Position numbers and translations under genes: made by a program. Below, piece after piece: positions 31,961 to 44,791 of a stretch of 64,000 nt of DNA. The DNA lies in contig NC_081180.1 in assembly GCF_029867415.1 (NCBI RefSeq), forward strand, positions 234,895,761-234,959,760. Reading direction: 5' to 3'. The stretch's first letter is position 1. Every line of letters begins with the position of its first letter. Source of the DNA: Vicia villosa. Its lineage: Eukaryota > Streptophyta > Magnoliopsida > Fabales > Fabaceae. The notes beneath the pieces are model-generated. The model was not told the DNA's origin and made no database searches. It was given only the letters and a program-made list of their open reading frames with translations.

Positions 31961-32324
31961 TATTTTAAATTATAGGTGTTTAGAGACAAGACACTAAAAA
32001 ACATCAGCTCATGGTGTGCATCTTGCTTCCTTTAGAATAATTAATCAAGTGCACATTAATTCTGTATGTTGGTTGTTTGCTTGTTTGAGGTAATAATCTT
32101 TAAAATGTATGTCACTTTGGTGTTATTTTGGTTTTGTTGTAATAATGTATATTTTTGGTTCATAATGTTTGCCATTTTGGTTTTGGTTCATAAATGTTTG
32201 TTGATGTGTTTCTGTATATCTGTTTTGATTCATAAAAATACAAGTTATAATGAGATTTATGTAAAATCAGAAAATTTATATTTTGATAAAAAAAATATAT
32301 TTCACCATGCAAGATTACACAACC
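31961..32324. other. Non-coding spacer after the CACTA remnant
   Basis: T-rich sequence with TTTTGGTT runs and no recognisable domain. It joins a truncated copia LTR at about 32325. Confidence 0.5.
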
Positions 32325-33221
32325 TTTAAGTACAACAATACAAAAGTGTTGGCAAACAAGATACGTAGAAAAGATGCTTGCTTAAAATACAAAACTATAG
32401 AAAGATTTCTCTAACAGAGTTTGTGCAGCGCTTTGGTGTAGTTTTGTAGAACTGATTCGTTGATTTCAAATTCTTCCAATGGCTTCCTTTATAGAGAAGG
32501 ATGGATCCGTTGGAGGGTAGAATAAGAAATAAAAAGTACATCTGTAAATTCCCTAACGATCATGGTGGGAATCGTAGATAAGAAGTACATGTTGGGTTGT
32601 CCTTACCCTATATAAGTAGAGGTCATAATTTACGTTAGTACTTTTATGCTCACCATCACACGCAAGGCGTACTTGATCTTTTAAGTCTTCAGAGGCTTAT
32701 AATTGTATGTTGATTGAAGCATGTTGTAGATGATCAGAACTTGAATCTTCAAACCTAAGTCTTTGAGTCTTCAGAGCTTGTTCAGCAGAATCTATATCTT
32801 CAAATTCTTCAGCACTTGGTCTTCAGAAGCGATGTCTTTAGATCTTTAGAACTCACTCAGAAGAACCTCGTCTTCAGCATCTTCAGAACATGGGACACAG
32901 AAGTAAATCTTTAATTAGAAGGCCTCAAAAGCTTCCCTTTATAAAGTCACGATAAGAAGCTCTTGTATTAACATTCCTTGGAACCATTGCATATGTAGCA
33001 TTCCAGAATTATAACTTCCATTGTAACAAATCAGTAGAATTCTCTTGAGTGTTGAGTTCACAACCTAATGACGTCACACGCCTTCTTACCAGAGTCAAAA
33101 CCTTCAATGCAAAAGCCACACACTAGAAAGAAAACCTTTAGTGTATAATTGTTCTTTAAGATAACATGTAAAGTTATCATCAAAACACAAGGCCAGATGC
33201 AGAACCATTCTTGTTCTTACA
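32325..33221 (-). repeat. Truncated 3' LTR of the pol-less copia-type element
   Basis: Matches 45272-46171 starting at TTTAAGTACAACAA. Its inner end TTGTTCTTACA is the TG end of the LTR on the minus strand. The part equivalent to 44792-45271 is missing. Confidence 0.8.
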
Positions 33222-33668
33222 ATCTCCCCCTTTTTTATGATGACAAAACCATGTATTTTGATTGAATAATTTATACTGGGTAATCACCATGAAACTCAAA
33301 TTCAGACAAGCTAACCAGCTCCCTCTGAATCTGGCAATACTTTAAAATCCATTTAAGCTTGTTCAGAGTCTCCCCCTGAGCCCAAGATTCACAAAATAAA
33401 TTTTGAAGTACAAAATGAACTATAGTGAAGGAATACTTCACCATTGACGTCTCATTAGAGTCTGACTAGAGCTGTCGTATCTTCATCTCAGAACCAGACG
33501 TACTATCAGAACATCATGCGTATCATAACCTATTTCAGTTATTTTCTTAATGCCAAGCATCAAACGTCAGAACTTATAATGTTGGTTATCCAGAAGCTTT
33601 ATTACACACCATAAGGTGCCAAGCATCATATCATTAGAAGGTTCAAAACTTGAACCAACTCCTGACGG

Positions 33669-33830
33669 ACCATGTCTTCTGATCATGTCTTAGACGATGT
33701 CTATAGACCATGTCTTCTGACCGTGTCTTGGACCATGTCGTAGAACATGTCTTCTGACTATGTCTTAGAATATTTCTTCTGACCATGTCTCTTGACCATG
33801 TCTTAGAACATGTCTCTTAACCATATTTTC
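33669..33830. repeat. GACCATGTCTT short tandem repeats
   Basis: About nine imperfect units of roughly 19 bp (GACCATGTCTTCT / GAACATGTCTTAG alternating) in the 3' non-coding part of the pol-less element. Confidence 0.8.
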
Positions 33831-34497
33831 AGATAGTTCACAACTTCTGAAACATACTTTTTATCAACGCACACATGTATTTAATCACAGTGAGTTTGCA
33901 TAATATCAAAGCGTAGGTTCACAATCTCTTTTCTCAGAAAGGTTATAACTTCCGAACATACCACAATGTCAGAGCAGAAATAACTTTCAAGAGAAGTAGA
34001 ATAACAAATTAAGATTTATTTTAGACAGTTCATAACTTCTAAACAACGACATATTTTCTAATAGAAGTTTTTAGCTCATCAGAGCAACTTTTATTCATCC
34101 TTGATCTTGATTACATCTGTTGATGCCAACATCTTGATCTTTTCTTATTATGCTAAATTTTTACGATCTTCTAATTCTAGATGGTCTTATACCAGGTGAT
34201 GATCTTCTAATAGCTTAGTCAAATTACATGTCTATTAAAGCCCGTGAACTTTTACAAAGTTCCTGAGTCAAACATTGAACATGGATTACTAGCATTTTAT
34301 ATCATGTTAATTATGTTTGGGCTTTGAGCATGAGATTAGACATTATCAAAATCAATACTTTTTGACCCCCTTTGTCATTATCAAAAAGGCTTTTAAAGAC
34401 TAGACAAAAAGTTTTTCATTGAAAGAGAAGGGATAAAGACACAATTGTTTCGGAAACAAAAGAAAACATATTCTTAAGTTTTTATACAAAAGTCTAT

Positions 34498-35553
34498 GGC
34501 TTAAGAAACCTTATTCTCCATTTTGGCCATAAACTCCTTCAATAATTTAGACAAATGCTTAAACTCAGCACCTTGAGCACCAATCGTTTCATCCTGCTTA
34601 TCCAAGCGTTGATGGATGAGATGATTTTTTTCCTGCTGTTTTTCCAAAACAACCTTCAGCCCAGATGGTTGGTCTTTAATCACCATGGCTTATTTACTCT
34701 TAGAGACAGAAGTTTGACCTTCAGTCAACACCATAGCAGAACCATAAGGTTGATCATCAGCTTGAAATCTTTCAACACCGGGAGCATCTGCAACAACAAC
34801 TTCAGTAGTAACACCAGCAACATGTTGTTCAAGTTTGGAAACAGAAACCTCCAGAGCAGGTAAACTCCACGAAGGATTTTAAAAGATATTTAACCATTCT
34901 TCAAAACTCTTCTCAGTCTCTTAACGACATATGCATTTCATGATATCAGAGTTGATCTCCATCCATATTTTGATGTTGAGCCATATAGCTTCAGTCCTTT
35001 CAGGATCCATACTATATGATGAACTTTCCACGCTATGTTGAAGAGTGAGCAAAGCATTTTGCTGGAACTTTTCCATGAACTCAGTGAAGGTAGGTGGACA
35101 AACATAAGTTCATCGGAATTCAGGATGATAGGAGGAGTTTGGGATGCTGTAGAAAGTGTTGGATGGAAGCTTTATGAAAGTTTATGGTACGGGAACATAA
35201 AGACTTACTTTTGAAATCAGAGGATTTTGTTGAGCAGGTGTTGTTCCAAGTGTGGAGACAGGTGGGTTGGTTGAAGTGATAGTTTTTGGTGAAGGATATG
35301 AAGAATCAAAGGTGAAATCAATTGAACTCAATTCAGGTATATCTGATTGATATGATTCCGTGTGATGACTCAAGACATGTTCCTCTTCTGAATCAGACGT
35401 GAGTATAACAACACCATCTGACTTTGATGAGATATCATCATCCAGTGATTTTAAGAATTATGTAACTTGTTGAGGGTTACAGATGGAGGATTTTATGGAG
35501 GATTGGATGATATTACAGAGAAGAATTAGTTTCGAGCAAAATGGAGAAGGTAC
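34498..35553 (-). pseudogene. C-terminal part of the env-like ORF in the pol-less element
   Basis: Minus-strand fragments 35373-35182 (Ser/Thr/Pro-rich, DIPELSSIDFTFDSS) and 34686-34501 (coiled-coil-like, IHQRLDKQDETIGAQG ending in MAKMENKVS and a stop) continue the ORF that begins at about 42290 and is interrupted by the copia insertion at 35554-41039. The C-terminal heptad-like region suggests oligomerisation. Function is unknown. Confidence 0.55.
35549..35553. repeat. Target-site duplication GGTAC, left copy
   Basis: GGTAC precedes the left LTR and is repeated at 41040-41044 after the right LTR of the copia at 35554-41039. Confidence 0.92.
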
Positions 35554-36248
35554 TGTTGGAATATTATGTATATATTCCAATATAGTGAGATGAATTGAAA
35601 AAGTTCATTAAGTTAAAGTCCCACATTGTATGTTAGTTGAAAAAACTCCCTAGTCCCACATTGCTTAGATTAGAAATCTTGGCTAGTTTACTTCATTATA
35701 TAAGGAAGTCACTTGTTTGATTCCAAAACACACCAAAAACTTATTTTGAGTTTTTCCTTCCTCACTCTCATAACTCCGCGTCTTTCGAATTGTCGAAGCG
35801 CCAACTTCTCCCCCTTTCTTTCTACTCGTTGAATTTTCCGAGTATTTTCTTGAATTCTCCTTAGAGAATAATGTTAATTTCTCCTTGTTTGAGTTGAGAA
35901 ATTTTCAAGTATAATTTTTTCTTGGATTCTCTTTAGAGAATTATTGAGATTTCTCTTGGTTTGAGAAATTACTACAACTGGTCAAACCAGACACTAAGAT
36001 GGTATTTATACCATATTTGAATGGTCTTAGTACCATCTGAAGGTGTATTTCTAGACCGATTATCTATCGTGCAAATAGTAATTGTACAGTATAGAACTGG
36101 GCTATTTTATCCTGGAGGCGGCGCGGTAGTTCGACTGCTTTGCATAATTTTGGGCAGTACCGCAAAACGTCTTAAAGAGAGCGACCTAGTCCTCGACTCG
36201 ACCCGGTAATTTCTTCGGTGGCAAAATTTTTAGAACCGTGATCCAACA
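35554..36248 (+). repeat. 5' LTR of the 35.5-kb copia
   Basis: A TATA box (TATATAAGG near 35697) lies in the first third. The LTR ends GATCCAACA. No standard TGGTATCAGAG primer site follows, so the leader looks altered. Confidence 0.9.
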
Positions 36249-36271
36249 ATTTTAAGACGTTTCGAATTGCC

Positions 36272-37196
36272 ATGACTACTGAAGAAATTATTGGTACTTC
36301 TGTGGATACTTTCTTTGAAAAACTGTTCATGTTTGAGAGATGTCACTTCAAATGTTAGCAAAACATATGATGATTTTCTTCTTAATGTTGAAAATTATAG
36401 CTAACATTCTGACCGAGGACATTTTGTTGCTCCTTCTGGATCAACCGAACAAACTAACTGTAAGAATCTGAGCATTCAAAAGGAACACGTAATAGTGTTG
36501 AAGCTGAATCTGCTGCACAGATTAAAGCGAATAATTTACAGCTTAGGAAAGAAATCACCTTATAGAAAGAATGATTATAACATTCTGAATGGAATCACAA
36601 ATGATCTGTATAACTATTACAGTAACTGTGATACTTCAAAATATGTTTAAGAGGCTCTGAAAAACAAGTATGATATTGAAGAAGCTGGAGAAGAGAAGAA
36701 TGATTTTCGCAGTTACGTGAAGTATCCGATGGTAGTTAAAAGGTCCGTAGAATCTCAAAGTCACGAACTTCAAAAGATTGCTTATAAGATCATCACTGAA
36801 GGTATGTATTTATAAGCAATTCGAATTTCTTTTATTATTGATAAACTACCCCTGGTTTGAAAGTTTTTATGAATTATGCTTTGTTAGAAAATTAAATAAT
36901 TTTTTAAGAGACTGATTATTCTCATTAAAGAAGAATATCAGAGACTTGATTAAATAGAAAAGTCTTGGTTGTTTTAAACAACAAAAATAAATTCGGTGTG
37001 GTTCTAAAGCCATATGGCAAATCATTATAGAATTAGAACTGCAATATTGTGATCCGAGTTAAGAATGGGGACCCTTCTATGGCCCTAGTTGCTCCAACTA
37101 GACAACAACACCACCTCAAAGAAATGACGTTGTTTTCCTTTTGTTTCAACTGTGGAAAACCAAGTCATATGACTAAGAAATGTATCTTGTAATGCT
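36272..37196 (+). pseudogene. gag of the 35.5-kb copia, heavily decayed
   Basis: A Met at 36272 starts MTTEEIIGTSVDTFFEKL and soon meets stops. Later pieces in several frames resemble copia gag. A zinc knuckle FCFNCGKPSHMTKKC is readable at about 37143-37187. Gag would package the element RNA; this copy could not. Confidence 0.7.
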
Positions 37197-39830
37197 TGAA
37201 CTTGGTTTAGCCCGTAATGCACGGGATAACCTGGCTAATGGAAAATTTATTCATATGATCATTGAAATCAACATGGTTGATAGATCTGATGGTTGGTGGA
37301 TAAACACAGGCGTCTCTCGTCGTGTTTATTATGATCGTGTTACGTTTTAAACATACACGAATACTAAAGATAAGAAAGTGTTGTTGGGAGATACCCACAC
37401 CACTAATGTTGTCGATATTGGAGAAGTGGAACATGGTCCACCTATGAAAAGACTTTAATCTTGAAGAATGTCATGTATACTTCTGATATTATAAAGAATC
37501 ATGTTTATGTTTTTTCTTCTTCTTATAAATAAGGAAATATTTAGTCAATTTATTGGGGTAGATTTGTACACCATCATCATAAAGAATGATATTTTTATGA
37601 ATGAAATTGATAAGTTTAAAAACTTTGTAAAGAATTTGAAAATGATTTAGTAAGAATTTGTAGTGATAGGTAATATGTATGATTCTAGTTTATTTAAAAA
37701 AATTTATAAACAACATTGAATTGTACATGAAACGACTGCTCCATATTCCCCTGAAATAAATGGTAAAGTAGAAACAAAGAATAGAACTCTTACTAAATTA
37801 TTTGTTGCAATTATGATGAAGTTTGGTGCTGCACCTCATTAGTGGGGGAAATTTTATTGACTGTTTGTTATGTCCTGAATAGAGTTCCCAAGTCAAAGAG
37901 TAATATATCTCCTTATGATATATTAAAGAAAAGACAACCAATCTTGTCTTATTTGAGAACTTGGGGATGTCTGGCTTATGTCAGAAATACGGATCCGAAA
38001 CGAGTTAAACTCGCTAGTAGAGCATATGAATATGTATTCATTAGATATGCAGCAAACAGTAAGGCATATAGATTTTATGACCTAAATGCAAAAGCGATCA
38101 TAGAATCAAATGATGTTGATTTCTATGAATACGAATTTCCCTTCAAATTGAGAAATAGTGGGGGCACTCAATCGAGTCACATTCTTGTGATAAGAAGCAC
38201 AGAAAGCAACAAAAATGTAGAAATAGAACTTCGACGAAGTAAAAGAGTAAGAGTCTCTAAAGATTATGGGCCTGACTATGCGGCTTATAATGTAGAAGAA
38301 GATCCAATAAATCTTCAAGAAGCTTTGTCATCTCTGGATGCAGACTTATGGCAAGAAGCTATTAATGATGAGATAGATTCTCTGGAATCTAACAAGACCT
38401 GGCACTTAGTAGACTTGGTTCCTGGTTGCAAACCAATCGGTTGTAAATGGGTTTTGAAAAAGAAACTAAAACCTGATGGAACTATTAATAAATACAAGGC
38501 TTGTTGTAGCCAAGGATTTTAGACAACGAGAAAATGTAGATTTCTTCGATACCTTCTTTCCTGTCACTAGAATAACATCCATTAGGGTACTTATTTCAAT
38601 TGCTGCTATTTATAATTTAATAGTACACCAAATGGATGTTAAAACTGCTTTTTTAAACGGTAACTTAGAAGAAGAAATCTATATGGAACAACCAGAAGGG
38701 TTTGTGATCCATGGACAAGAAAAACAAGGTCTGTAAGTTAGACAAATCTCTGTATGGATTAAAGCAAGCTCCTAAACAATGGCATGAAAAGTTTGATAAC
38801 TTAATAATATCGAATGGGTATAAAGTGAATGAAAGTGACAAATGCATTTATTACAAACTTGAGAATCGCATTTACACTATCATATGTCTATATGTAGACT
38901 ATTTACTCATATTTGGATCAAACATTCAGACAATTAATGATGTGAAATCATTGTTGAGTAACAACTTTGATATGAAAGATCACGAGATTCTTGGTATCAA
39001 GATCACGAGACCCGTGCAAGGAATTTCTTAGGATCAATCACACTATGTCTAGAAGATCTTAAAGAAATATAAATACATTGATTGTAAACTTGTGTGCACA
39101 CCTTATGATCCAAGTGTGAAATTTTTTAAGAACACTTGTGAAAGTGTGAGACAAATTGAATATGCGAGCATCATTGGCAGTCTTACATATGCCACTGATT
39201 GTACTAGACCCGACATTGTATATGTCGTAGGATTGTTATGCATATTTACGAGTAGACCGAGTAACGAGCACTGGCAAGCTATTGAGCGAGTCATGTGGTA
39301 CCTTAAAAGGACCATAGATCTCGGCCTACATTATAAGAAATTTCCTACTATACTAGAAGGGTACAATGATGCAGATTGGAACACCTTATCAGATGATTCC
39401 AAATCTACTAGTGGCTATATATTTAGTATAGCCGGAAGAGCTGTATCTTGGAAATCAAAAAAATAGACTATCCACGATGGAGTCTGAAATGATAGCATTA
39501 GCAAATGATAGTGAATAAGCAAGTTGGTTAAGATGCTTGCCAGCTGAGATTCCCTTATGGGAAAAACCTATTCCAGTTGTGTTGATCCACTGTGATAGTA
39601 CCGCGGCTATTGCAAAAATTGAGAACCGTTATTATAATGGTAAAAGACGTCAAATTAGAAGAAAGCACAACACTGTTAGAGATTGTATCTCTAAAGGAGC
39701 TGTAAGAGTGGATCATGTACGCAGTGATGAAAACTTAGCAGATCCTTTGACGAAAGGGTTAGCTAGAGAGAAAGTCCATAATATATCCAAAAATGGGACT
39801 AATGCCTATAAAGAAATGATTTGCTCATGA
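37197..39830 (+). pseudogene. Pol (integrase, RT, RNase H) of the 35.5-kb copia, decayed
   Basis: The integrase end is seen near 37735-37840 (APYSPEINGKVETKNRTLTK-like), then a frame 37842-38522 with the INT-RT linker and RT start (EAINDEIDSLESNKTWHLVD, GCKWVLKKK). RT continues at 38476-38736 (NVDFFDTFFPVTR, MDVKTAFLNG) and 38711-39031 (KLDKSLYGLKQAPKQWHEK). The catalytic box reads CLYVDYLLIF, so the second Asp of YVDD is replaced by Tyr. The RNase H part runs 39092-39466 and 39537-39830 (DADWNTLSDDSKSTSGY, then ENLADPLTKGLARE). Frameshifts near 38520 and 38735 and stops near 39029, 39465 and 39516 break the frame. Confidence 0.9.
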
Positions 39831-40344
39831 TGGTAACCCGACCTAAATGACTGGAGATCCCAAGAAATAGGTTCAATGGGTAATAACAAGTTGTGAGTAA
39901 TATGAGGCGATCATGCTAGAGTAAATGAGAGAAGCATGAATCCTGAAGTAATAAGAGGATGAGATAATAGAAACTCATAATGAGATCTATACTCTATATG
40001 AGGGAGTACCTAGGCTACAGGAGAACTCTTGATAGATTCACCTATGTGATTGTAGAACTTAGGCCGGTTCTTATGGAATCTCGAGGCAGAATTCCTAGAG
40101 CCTTCACTAAACTGGGATACACGTGCAAGGCCATTAAAGCACGGGCTATTAGAATACACCTTAATAAAAGGTTGTGTGTGAATTTGATGTCTGAGATAGA
40201 GTTCAAGACAATTGTGTCACTCTTGTTGAATCGGAATCCTACTTGCTACGCAAAGGTTCAAGTCGTAGACACCTCTGCTTATGCACAATCTTAGAAACGT
40301 TTAACGTTACTTCTGAAACACTTTTTTAAATTCAAGTGGGGGAT

Positions 40345-41039
40345 TGTTGGAATATTATGTATATATTCCAATATAGTGAGATGAATTGAAAAAGTTCATT
40401 AAGTTAAAGTCCCACATTGTATGTTAGTTGAAAAAACTCCCTAGTCCCACATTGCTTAGATTAGAAATCTTGGCTAGTTTACTTCATTATATAAGGAAGT
40501 CACATGTTTCATTCCAAAACACACCAAAAACTTATTTTGAGTTTTTCATTCCTCACTCTCATAACTCCGCGTCTTTCGAATTGTCGAAGCGCCAACTTCT
40601 CCCCCTTTCTTTCTACTCGTTGAATTTTCCGAGTATTTTCTTGAATTCTCCTTAGAGAATAATGTTAATTTCTCCTCGTTTGAGTTGAGAAATTTTCAAG
40701 TATAATTTTTTCTTGGATTCTCTTTAGATAATTATTGAGATTTCTCTTGGTTTGAGAAATTACTACGACTGGTCAAACCAGACACTAAGATGGTATTTAT
40801 ACCATATTTGAATGGTCTTAGTACCATCTGAAGGTGTATTTCTAGACCGATTATCTATCGTGCAAATAGTAATCGTACAATATAGAACTGGGCTGTTTTA
40901 TCCTGGAGGCGGCGCGGTAGTTCGACTGCTTTGCATAATTTTGGGCAGTACCGCGAAACGTCTTAAAGAGAGTGACCTAGTCCGCGACTCGACCCGGTAA
41001 TTTCTTCGGTGGAAAACTTTTTAGAACCGTGATCCAACA
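40345..41039 (+). repeat. 3' LTR of the 35.5-kb copia
   Basis: Same length as the 5' LTR and preceded by the polypurine tract AAGTGGGGGAT (40334-40344). Confidence 0.92.
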
Positions 41040-41044
41040 GGTAC

Positions 41045-42290
41045 ATCCTATGGTAAAGCAGTAGAATCTAAACAGTCATTATCAGATGAACTGTCCAAGT
41101 CCATACTTGAGGAGAGCTCAAGTTCGTCTTTCTGGTGGATAGTTTCTATTTTCCTTCGAAGTTAGGCTGCAACCTCAGAGAATGTTGGAAGTCGACCATC
41201 ATACCCCTAGGCTTATGCAATAGCATAAATACTCTTGATAGTTTTATAAGAGAAGATTTCAGGAGGATCAAGAACAATTGATACCATTACTTCAGGAGAA
41301 ATTCTAGGTGATTCCTTCTTTGAGATACATATTTTTAAGTAGCTGAGAAGAGATTTGATATGAAAAGATACCATTCTTCTACGTTCGGCGGATGATACAA
41401 TGTTGATTCTATCAAGAACACTTCTTGAGAAGGAATAATTAGGGGATTAAGGAAGTTAGGTTTATTCCATCGAGGAGTTTCCCATAACTTGAAGACAGAT
41501 GATCCATCATATTTGAGTTCTAAAGAGATTCTACTAACATGTAGTTAGCGAGAATAACAAAAAAGAGTCTACCCAGAGGAATCCATCTGGTACGTTCTTC
41601 CACATCAAATCTAGAGCTTTTGAGCGAGTTCCTTAAATGCTTAAAAAGTATAAGAGGGAGATTAATCTTTTTCCTGCAATCTATATCGAATAGCATTTCT
41701 TTCTCATCACCGTTCATTTTATGAAAAGAGCTGGTAGAGGGCTTTTGAAAGGCGAATTCTTGAATGATATAAGCCCATACGCTGAGGTGAGGATAAAGAT
41801 CTTTAATCATTTTGAAGCTCTTACCAGTCTTGAAGATTCTTAAGTTGACGGTTTTTCGTTTTCTCATACTGGTGTTCTTAGGTTGCAACATTTTAACCTT
41901 GTTCCATAATGATTGAGTAACTAAGAAATTGATTTCTCAATAATGTATACATCCATTTCAACCACATTTGCAGTAATACATTTTCTTGATTCTTTCCCCA
42001 TTACCCAAAATTTCTTTACTAAATCTGGTAGAGTAGGACCTTTTAGAATGTCAAAGAAGGTTTCCCATCCTTGGAACACTAAATCTTCAGAGAGATCAAA
42101 ACCATTTTCCCTTAGGTTTTCAAAATTCATAATTGATTCAGTAAGAACAAATAATTTAGATATAGGGATGACACATTGAATTTCAGGGAAATTATTACTC
42201 CCTCTGGTCCCATTTATAAGAAAAAATTCTCTTTTTAGATACATTGAATAAATAATGTATCTGAACAACATACTGTCTAGATACATTATT
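41045..42290 (-). pseudogene. N-terminal part of the env-like ORF in the pol-less element
   Basis: Minus-strand open stretches 42286-41921 (FENLRENGFDLSEDL, GPTLPDLVKKFWVMGKES, VYIIEKSIS) and 41891-41520 (KMNGDEKEMLFDIDC, RWIPLGRLFFVILANYML) resemble the 'putative plant transposon protein' domain found in many legume repeats. The first 30 or so residues of the 42286 frame derive from the Stowaway MITE, so the natural start is upstream and lost. The copia insertion at 41039 interrupts the ORF, which continues at 35553. Function is not known. Confidence 0.55.
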
Positions 42291-42343
42291 TATTCAATGT
42301 ATCTAAAAAGAGAATTTTTTCTTATAAATGGGACCGGAGGGAG
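42198..42343. mobile_element. Stowaway-type MITE (146 bp)
   Basis: Begins CTCCCTCTGGTCCC and ends GGGACCGGAGGGAG, with TA on both sides (42196-42197 and 42344-42345). The element is a near-perfect inverted repeat over about 60 bases per arm. CTCCCTC termini and a TA duplication are the standard signature of Stowaway/Tc1-mariner MITEs. Confidence 0.95.
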
Positions 42344-42345
42344 TA

Positions 42346-43032
42346 TTTGCTTGAGGAAGTTGTTGATGAATGGCCATTTGATGAAGAGAACGAGTTACTT
42401 ACACAATACAAACTTTGGGGTTGAGTGAGAGATTAGGTGTTTTAAGGGTGATGAAGTGGGATGATGATAAGACGTGTGCGAAGATAGTGGATTAAGGAGA
42501 TTAATAATGAAAAAGGATTTTGAATAGTAAAAAATATGATAGGAAGAAAAATGTAATGATGTTAAAACCTAATCCCAAAATAATCTCAACTTCTAAGACG
42601 TTGCATTAAATGCGAGGCGTGGTTCAGAAAAGACAGTTGTCTTGCATTGACTCACTAACCATTCATTTTCCTGACAACACAATTAATGAAATATGCTCTA
42701 TAGTTTCAATAGTGTAAAGAATTTCTTTTCAGGAAAATATATCAACCAGAGATACTTATGATAACGAAGAGCCTTACTAGACTAACATTATCAATTCAGA
42801 GGTTAAATAAATACATACCTTTATATATACGACTTGTGTTTTGCATATGAAGACAAGAATGTATGCCTTTTAGGCTTTGGAACATATGCCTTCTTCTCTC
42901 TGTGTGTGTAGAACATAGCTAGAATCCATGAGTCTTGATAGGTGTCTCAATTATTCTACTCAGAATCTCTACAACATATATTATTTGTTTCTTGGGTACC
43001 CATAGTTTCTTGGGTCCTCTCTCGTTAGACTT
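42346..43032 (-). other. Spacer between env-like ORF and gag in the pol-less element
   Basis: No domain is recognised in this 0.7-kb stretch, which is where Pol would lie in an autonomous copia element. Confidence 0.6.
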
Positions 43033-44713
43033 CCTTTAGTTTTTAACAAACTTGCGTTTAACGACAGAATAATCATATTTATAGGTTTTAAAACAAGAAG
43101 GTTTAGCCAGAGGTTTTTCCTTAGGATTATAATCAGATTTCTCTTTTTCTTTTCCTTTATCTTTTGGCATCGACTCAGCAGAGACAAAATAGGACTGAAG
43201 AGTATTTAGTTTGTCTTCCTTATCAGAATTAGATTCATCATAGGAGTTGGAACCAATACCATTTGTCCCATTTCTGCTTACCCCATAGATCATAGAAACA
43301 ATTGTGCTTATCCCTATGCTTTTGGCTAGGAATTTCCGAAAAGCTTTGTCATATTTCTTAATGACATCATCAATACTCTCAGAAGCTTCTGAAGAAGCAC
43401 TTATGCCTTTTTGGACAAAATTCTCATCTCTAAGAAAGAAAATGTGTTCATTTAAAACAAAGAGATCTTCTTTGAGCTTGTTGTTTTCAGAAGATATAAA
43501 TTCATGGGATTTTTTGAGTTCCTTGAATTCAATCTTGAGTAACTCATGTGTTTCTTGAATTTCAGTCAAGGACGTGGATAATTCTAAATGAGAAAAATCA
43601 GAAAATACCTCTTTGATGATTACTTCTTCTTCGCCTGATTTTGAGGCTACTTTGTCTTCTGAAGAGATTTCTACTTCTGAAGTCCCTGCGAATGTCACAA
43701 GAGCTACGTTGGCCCCTTCTTGAGACTCATCTTCTAAGGAGTCAGAATCTTCCCAAGTTGCCATCAGCCCTTTCTTCTTGCTTTTGAGAGCTTTCTTCTT
43801 CGACTTGTCCTTCTGTAATTTAGGACAATCGTACTTGAGGTGTCCTGGCCCTTTGCATTCATAACAAATGACATCTTTGCCTCTAGACTTCCTTTGACCA
43901 GAAGTAGATTTGAAGCGACCATTAGTTCTTCTATTTCCTCTGAACTTGTGGCCTTGATTTTTCATAATCCTCGATCACTTCAGGTTGAAGAGTTTTGGAC
44001 ATCTCATAGCTTCTGACACATTTGAGCGCAATAGATTTTACCTTCATTTGAGGTTCATCTTGCTCTAGCTCAATCTCATGACTTCTTAAAGAACTCACTA
44101 GTTCTTTTAAAGAAGTGTTGTTCATATCCTTTACAAGCTTGAGCACGTTTGCCATAGGCTTCCATTTAGATGGAAAGATTATGATAATTTTCTTCACATG
44201 ATTTGAGGTTGAATATCCTTTGTTCAAAACTCTTAGTCCTGCAATTAAGGTTTGAAACCTTGAGAACATTGTCTCAACTATTTCGTCATCCTACATTCTG
44301 AAGGCTTCATATTTTTGAATCAAGGTAAGGGCCTCGGTTTCTTTAACTTGCGTATTACCTTCATGAGTCATTCTTAAGGATTCAAATATAGACTTGACAG
44401 AGTCTCTATTTGTTATCTTTTCATACTCCATATAAGAGATCGGATTCGACAGAACAGTTCTAGCTTTGTGATGATTCTTATACTCCTTCTTTTGTTAGTC
44501 GTTCATTCTTCTTCTTTCGATTTTGTTTCCTTTGACATCAACGGGATGTACGTAGTCATCAACTACCATATCCCATAAATCAATACCATAGCCCAGAAAG
44601 AAACTTTATATTCTATCTTTCCATTAATCAAATTTTTCTCCATCAAAGATTGGAGGTATAGCGTTGTAGTGATCTCTTCCATTTATAACTGGTGGCGCTG
44701 TAGGCTCAGCCAT
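43033..44713 (-). pseudogene. gag of the pol-less copia-type element
   Basis: Met at 44713 begins MAEPTAPPVINGRDHYNAIP. The N-terminal UBN2-like core (IFESLRMTHEGNTQVKE, MFSRFQTLIAGL, SNHVKKI) is followed by LRSHEIELEQDEPQ and then, in the 43965-43036 frame, a zinc knuckle CYECKGPGHLKYDC and a long acidic, coiled-coil-like tail. TAA codons near 44620 and 44610 and a frame change near 43950 break it. Gag from such elements may be used for their own or related particles. Here the damage suggests dependence on other copies. Confidence 0.82.
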
Positions 44714-44779
44714 AGTGTTACTGAAACTCTTCTGGATCTTTATTTGATACGGTTAAGTGTATAAAACTAGAATGAGAGC

Positions 44780-44791
44780 TCTGATGCCAAT
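44780..44791 (-). promoter_or_regulatory. Primer binding site of the pol-less element (initiator Met tRNA type)
   Basis: The minus strand reads TTGGCATCAGAGC after the LTR end. The same one-base variant as in the SIRE-type copia (29000-29011) suggests related lineages. Confidence 0.75.

Larger units (their letters stand above)
35554..41039 (+). mobile_element. Ty1/copia retrotransposon with both LTRs and target duplication
   Basis: Two 695-bp LTRs (35554-36248 and 40345-41039) begin TGTTGGAATATTATG, end GATCCAACA and differ at about 14 positions by eye (about 2%). The flanks are GGTAC on both sides. The interior has copia order gag, INT, RT, RNase H, all with stops or frameshifts. It is inserted in the env-like ORF of the pol-less element in the opposite orientation. 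Confidence 0.93.

Noticed and set aside
36021..36209. 62-codon frame, also present at 40812-41000
   Set aside because: It is identical in both LTRs of one copia element, so the sequence duplicates as LTR and not as a gene.
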